From Oceanospirillum sediminis (GTDB taxonomy: Bacteria > Pseudomonadota > Gammaproteobacteria > Pseudomonadales > Halomonadaceae): a stretch of DNA of 34,981 nt. The DNA lies in assembly GCF_014164585.1 (NCBI RefSeq), contig NZ_JACJFM010000050.1, forward strand, positions 1-34,981, written 5' to 3'. Of the stretch, positions 32,206 through 34,981 are shown one piece after another; position 1 is the stretch's first letter; each line of letters starts with the position of its first letter. The notes beneath the pieces are model-generated. The model ran no database searches. It was given only the letters and a program-made list of their open reading frames with translations, and had not been told where the DNA came from. Made by a program: the position numbers and the translations under genes.

Positions 32206-32826
32206 ATGTCTGATTTCGCTTTAAACGTTGCAGTACGCAGCGACAAAGGGAAAGGTGCGAGCCGCCGCCTGCGTCGTCTGGAAGGTACCACTCCTGGTAT
32301 CATCTACGGTCTGGGTAAAGAGCCTGTTTCTATCTCTGTTGAGATGAAAGAGCTGTTCAAGAAGCTGGAAAACGAAGCGTTCTATACTCACATTCTGGAT
32401 CTGAATGTTGAAGGTGGCGAGAACGAGCAGGTTATTCTGAAAGCGCTGCAGCGTCACCCATATAAAGACGTTGTCCTGCACGCTGACTTCCAGCGCGTAA
32501 GCGAAGACTGCAAAGTAACTGTACACGTGCCAATTCACTTCCTGAACGAAGCAGACTGTAAAGGTGTTAAAACTCAGGGTGGTGTGATCCAGCACAATCT
32601 GTCTGAGGTTGAAGTACGTGCACTGCCTAGCCAGCTGCCTGAGTCTATCGACGTTGACATGAAGTCTGTTGAGCGTGGCACGACTATTCACCTGTCTGAC
32701 CTGAAACTGCCTGCAGGTGCTCAGATTGTTGAGCTGACTAAAGGCGCAGATCACGACGCAGGTGTTGTGTCTGTAAACGCACCTAAAGGTGCGGCTGCTT
32801 CTGAAGAAGCTGCTGGCGAAGAGTAA
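32206..32826 (+). CDS. rplY: 50S ribosomal protein L25 (long, TL5/CTC form)
   Basis: Binds 5S rRNA in the large subunit. Residues about 5-92 are the L25 core ([36 protein letters not shown]), and about 95-190 the C-terminal TL5/CTC beta domain ([20 protein letters not shown]). The last residues are an acidic Ala/Glu tail. 206 aa versus 94 aa for E. coli L25, so this is the long form. GAGGAAAA before the ATG. Confidence 0.96.
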   Translation: MSDFALNVAVRSDKGKGASRRLRRLEGTTPGIIYGLGKEPVSISVEMKELFKKLENEAFYTHILDLNVEGGENEQVILKALQRHPYKDVVLHADFQRVSEDCKVTVHVPIHFLNEADCKGVKTQGGVIQHNLSEVEVRALPSQLPESIDVDMKSVERGTTIHLSDLKLPAGAQIVELTKGADHDAGVVSVNAPKGAAASEEAAGEE

Positions 32827-32846
32827 TCTTTGCTGAGGGTTCCGGT

Positions 32847-33437
32847 ATGAGTAACGGTATTGCACTGATTGTTGGTCTGGCAAATCCAGGCGCCGAGTAT
32901 GAGCAAACCCGACACAATGCCGGAGCCTGGTTTGTCGAGGCGTTGGCGAGACACTGCGGTGTTTCCCTTCGCCCCGAAAAGAAATATCATGGGTTATATG
33001 CCAAAGCCCGCTTTGAAGGTCGTGACCTTCATCTTCTGATTCCCACCACCTTTATGAATCGCAGCGGACAGGCCGTGTCTGCCGTGTGCAGTTTCTATAA
33101 AATTCCTGTTGAGTCCGTACTGGTTGCCCACGACGAGCTGGATATTCCTCCTGGTACAGCACGCTTTAAAAGCGGTGGCGGTCATGGAGGGCATAATGGT
33201 TTACGGGATATCATCAGCAAACTTGGCAATAATAAAGGTTTCAACCGTTTACGGCTTGGAATCGGTCATCCCGGCAGTAGTGATAAGGTCACCGGATATG
33301 TGCTGGGCCGTGCGCCGAAAGCAGAGCAACAAGCTCTGAATGACTGCATTGATGAAGCGATTCGGGCTTTACCTGATGCCGTTGACGGTCAGTGGCCTGC
33401 GGCGATGAATCGATTGCACAGCTTCAAGTCCGCCTGA
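32847..33437 (+). CDS. pth: Peptidyl-tRNA hydrolase
   Basis: Frees tRNA from prematurely dropped peptidyl-tRNA. Catalytic His is H23 in [36 protein letters not shown] and [12 protein letters not shown] are family motifs. 196 aa, typical. It starts 20 bases after rplY, with GAGGG before the ATG, so the two are co-transcribed. Confidence 0.97.
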   Translation: MSNGIALIVGLANPGAEYEQTRHNAGAWFVEALARHCGVSLRPEKKYHGLYAKARFEGRDLHLLIPTTFMNRSGQAVSAVCSFYKIPVESVLVAHDELDIPPGTARFKSGGGHGGHNGLRDIISKLGNNKGFNRLRLGIGHPGSSDKVTGYVLGRAPKAEQQALNDCIDEAIRALPDAVDGQWPAAMNRLHSFKSA

Positions 33438-33488
33438 TCCCTCCTCCTTGCCTGATGCCGTTTCAACCACGCATTCAGGATCATCATC

Positions 33489-34580
33489 ATGGGTTTTAAC
33501 TGTGGTATTGTCGGCCTGCCTAACGTAGGTAAATCGACGCTGTTTAATGCTTTAACCAAGTCCGGCATTGATGCCGAAAACTTCCCGTTCTGTACCATTG
33601 AGCCGAATACAGGCATTGTGCCTATGCCTGATCCGCGTCTGGATGTACTGGCTGGTATTGTAAGCCCTGAAAAAGTCTTGCCGACCACGATGGAGTTTGT
33701 GGATATTGCCGGCCTGGTTGAAGGCGCGTCCAAAGGTGAAGGCCTGGGGAATAAGTTCCTGGCGAATATCCGGGAAACTGATGCGATTGCCCACGTGGTA
33801 CGTTGTTTTGAAAATGAAAACGTGATTCACGTAGCCAACCGTGTTGATCCGGCTGCTGATATTGAAATCATCAATATGGAGCTGGCTCTGGCGGATCTGG
33901 AATCGGTAGAAAAGGCGATTCAGCGCCTGGCAAAGATTGCAAAAAGCGGTGACAAGGATGCCAAAGCGCAGAAAGAGCTGCTGGAAAAAATCCAGCCGCA
34001 TCTGGAAGAAGGCAAACCACTGCGTAGCTTTGGTCTGAGCGATGATGAGAAAAAGCAGCTGAAGTCTTATAATTTCCTGACCGTTAAGCCGACCATGTAT
34101 ATTGCTAACGTGGACGAAGACGGTTTTGAAAACAATCCTTATCTGGATGTGGTAAAAGGCATTGCAGCTGATGAAGATGCTATCGTAGTGCCCGTATGCA
34201 ACAAGCTGGAAGCCGAGATTGCTGAGCTGGACGACGAAGAGCGTGAAATGTTCCTGGCCGATATGGGTATGGAAGAACCAGGTCTTGATCGTGTTATTCG
34301 TGCTGGCTATGGCCTGTTGGGTCTGCAGACTTATTTCACCGCCGGTGTTAAAGAAGTACGCGCCTGGACGGTTAAGATCGGTGCGACAGCACCAGAAGCG
34401 GCTGGTGTGATTCACACTGATTTTCAGCGTGGCTTTATCCGTGCAGAAATTGTAGGCTATGACGAGTTCGTTGAGTATAAAGGCGAGCAGGGTGCTAAAG
34501 AAGCCGGGAAATGGCGTCTGGAAGGTAAAGATTACATCGTTCAGGACGGCGATGTGATTCACTTCCGTTTTAATGTCTGA
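33489..34580 (+). CDS. ychF: Ribosome-binding ATPase YchF (Obg-type)
   Basis: OLA1/YchF P-loop NTPase that binds the 50S/70S ribosome and prefers [12 protein letters not shown] near the N-terminus is G1, [20 protein letters not shown] carries G3, the coiled insertion follows, and the C-terminal TGS domain (about 275-363) ends in [14 protein letters not shown]. 363 aa. AGGA nine bases upstream of ATG. It follows pth, as in many gammaproteobacteria. Confidence 0.97.
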   Translation: MGFNCGIVGLPNVGKSTLFNALTKSGIDAENFPFCTIEPNTGIVPMPDPRLDVLAGIVSPEKVLPTTMEFVDIAGLVEGASKGEGLGNKFLANIRETDAIAHVVRCFENENVIHVANRVDPAADIEIINMELALADLESVEKAIQRLAKIAKSGDKDAKAQKELLEKIQPHLEEGKPLRSFGLSDDEKKQLKSYNFLTVKPTMYIANVDEDGFENNPYLDVVKGIAADEDAIVVPVCNKLEAEIAELDDEEREMFLADMGMEEPGLDRVIRAGYGLLGLQTYFTAGVKEVRAWTVKIGATAPEAAGVIHTDFQRGFIRAEIVGYDEFVEYKGEQGAKEAGKWRLEGKDYIVQDGDVIHFRFNV

Positions 34581-34607
34581 TTTTTTTAAAGAAATTTAAA
34601 AAAAGGC

Positions 34608-34635
34608 TTGCAAGTGGTGCAGAAGTCCTTATAAT
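34608..34635 (+). promoter_or_regulatory. Strong promoter of the tRNA-Met genes
   Basis: TTGCAA (-35, 34608-34613), 16-base spacer, TATAAT (-10, 34630-34635, perfect). The GC-rich stretch after it (CTGCACCCGC) resembles the discriminator of stringently controlled stable-RNA promoters. Confidence 0.8.
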
Positions 34636-34649
34636 CTGCACCCGCAATT

Positions 34650-34726
34650 GGCTATGTAGCTCAGCTGGTTAGAGCACAGCACTCATAATGCTGGGGTCGC
34701 AGGTTCAAGTCCCGCCATAGCCACCA
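34650..34726 (+). tRNA. tRNA-Met, elongator (anticodon CAT), copy 1
   Basis: 77 nt with encoded CCA. Acceptor GGCTATG pairs with CATAGCC, anticodon CAT at 34684-34686 in loop CTCATAA, T loop GTTCAAG. The first base pair G-C marks it as elongator, not initiator. Confidence 0.97.
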
Positions 34727-34784
34727 TATTAAGAAAAGCTGTTCAGTAACCTGAACGGGTTGTTAACAGTTTTTCCACAGTTCA

Positions 34785-34861
34785 GGCTATGTAGCTCAGC
34801 TGGTTAGAGCACAGCACTCATAATGCTGGGGTCGCAGGTTCAAGTCCCGCCATAGCCACCA
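34785..34861 (+). tRNA. tRNA-Met, elongator (anticodon CAT), copy 2
   Basis: Identical to the first copy over all 77 bases; the ten bases after CCA (TATTAAGAAA) are also identical. Anticodon at 34819-34821. The 58-base spacer contains GTTCAG-TAAC-CTGAAC and TGTTAACA inverted repeats, likely processing structures. Confidence 0.97.
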
Positions 34862-34868
34862 TATTAAG

Positions 34869-34892
34869 AAAGCCGCTTATATAAGCGGCTTT
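34869..34892 (+). terminator. Terminator after the tRNA-Met pair
   Basis: Perfect 24-bp palindrome AAAGCCGCTTAT/ATAAGCGGCTTT beginning eight bases after the second tRNA. The T-run is short. Confidence 0.75.
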
Positions 34893-34981
34893 GTAACTAT
34901 TCAGCTGCCCGGTCAAAGATATCTGGCAGCTGCCCACAAAATAACAGGGTTAAGGCATTACTTGCTGATACCGATTGTTTA

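Noticed and set aside
33552-34562. 336-aa minus-strand frame opposite ychF
   Set aside because: It is the antisense shadow of the well-conserved ychF gene and resembles no protein.

Overview
The window looks like a chromosomal segment of a marine-type gammaproteobacterium. The right third carries a gene order I know from Pseudomonas and Oceanospirillales relatives: moeB, prmC, prfA, hemA on the minus strand, then divergently a TPR lipoprotein, lolB, ispE, tRNA-Gln, prs, rplY, pth and ychF on the plus strand. Two identical elongator tRNA-Met genes end the window. Genus cannot be fixed from sequence alone; Amphritea/Neptunomonas-like Oceanospirillales is a reasonable guess.

Positions 1-4660 hold a minus-strand sulfur amino-acid group: a homocysteine S-methyltransferase-like gene, a secreted amino-acid-binding protein, a cystathionine gamma-synthase-type PLP enzyme and a GcvA-like LysR regulator. 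Positions 4660-6943 are a decayed zone: about 580 AT-rich bases without genes, an internally deleted IS3-family element with 36-bp imperfect inverted repeats, and a LysR gene broken at both ends.

Positions 6944-12786 hold the main accessory unit: three tightly packed minus-strand genes, in transcription order a protein I do not recognise (421 aa), a protein with two HKN (Tdp1-like phospholipase D superfamily) half-sites (653 aa), and an SNF2/RapA-like helicase (873 aa) with a textbook EF-hand calcium-binding loop between its motor halves. Overlapping or abutting reading frames argue that they act together. Helicase plus PLD-type nuclease next to a decayed IS suggests a defence or DNA-repair cassette. 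It is the best candidate here for an undescribed system.

Positions 13036-17404 hold a 2-oxo acid dehydrogenase operon (E1 alpha/beta fused in one chain, and a two-lipoyl-domain E2) with a divergent Lrp/AsnC regulator and several palindromes between them. From 17467 to 21841 lie a SnoaL-like protein, a Tag-type DNA glycosylase behind a LexA-like box, and a LysE/RhtB exporter plus amino-acid racemase operon divergent from a MocR regulator. The racemase lacks its first catalytic cysteine, and the MocR intergenic region carries a phased direct repeat. From 22056 to the end the genes are housekeeping ones for molybdopterin/thiolation chemistry, translation termination, haem, outer-membrane lipoproteins, isoprenoids, PRPP and ribosome function. 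An extra Lrp gene is inserted between prmC and moeB.
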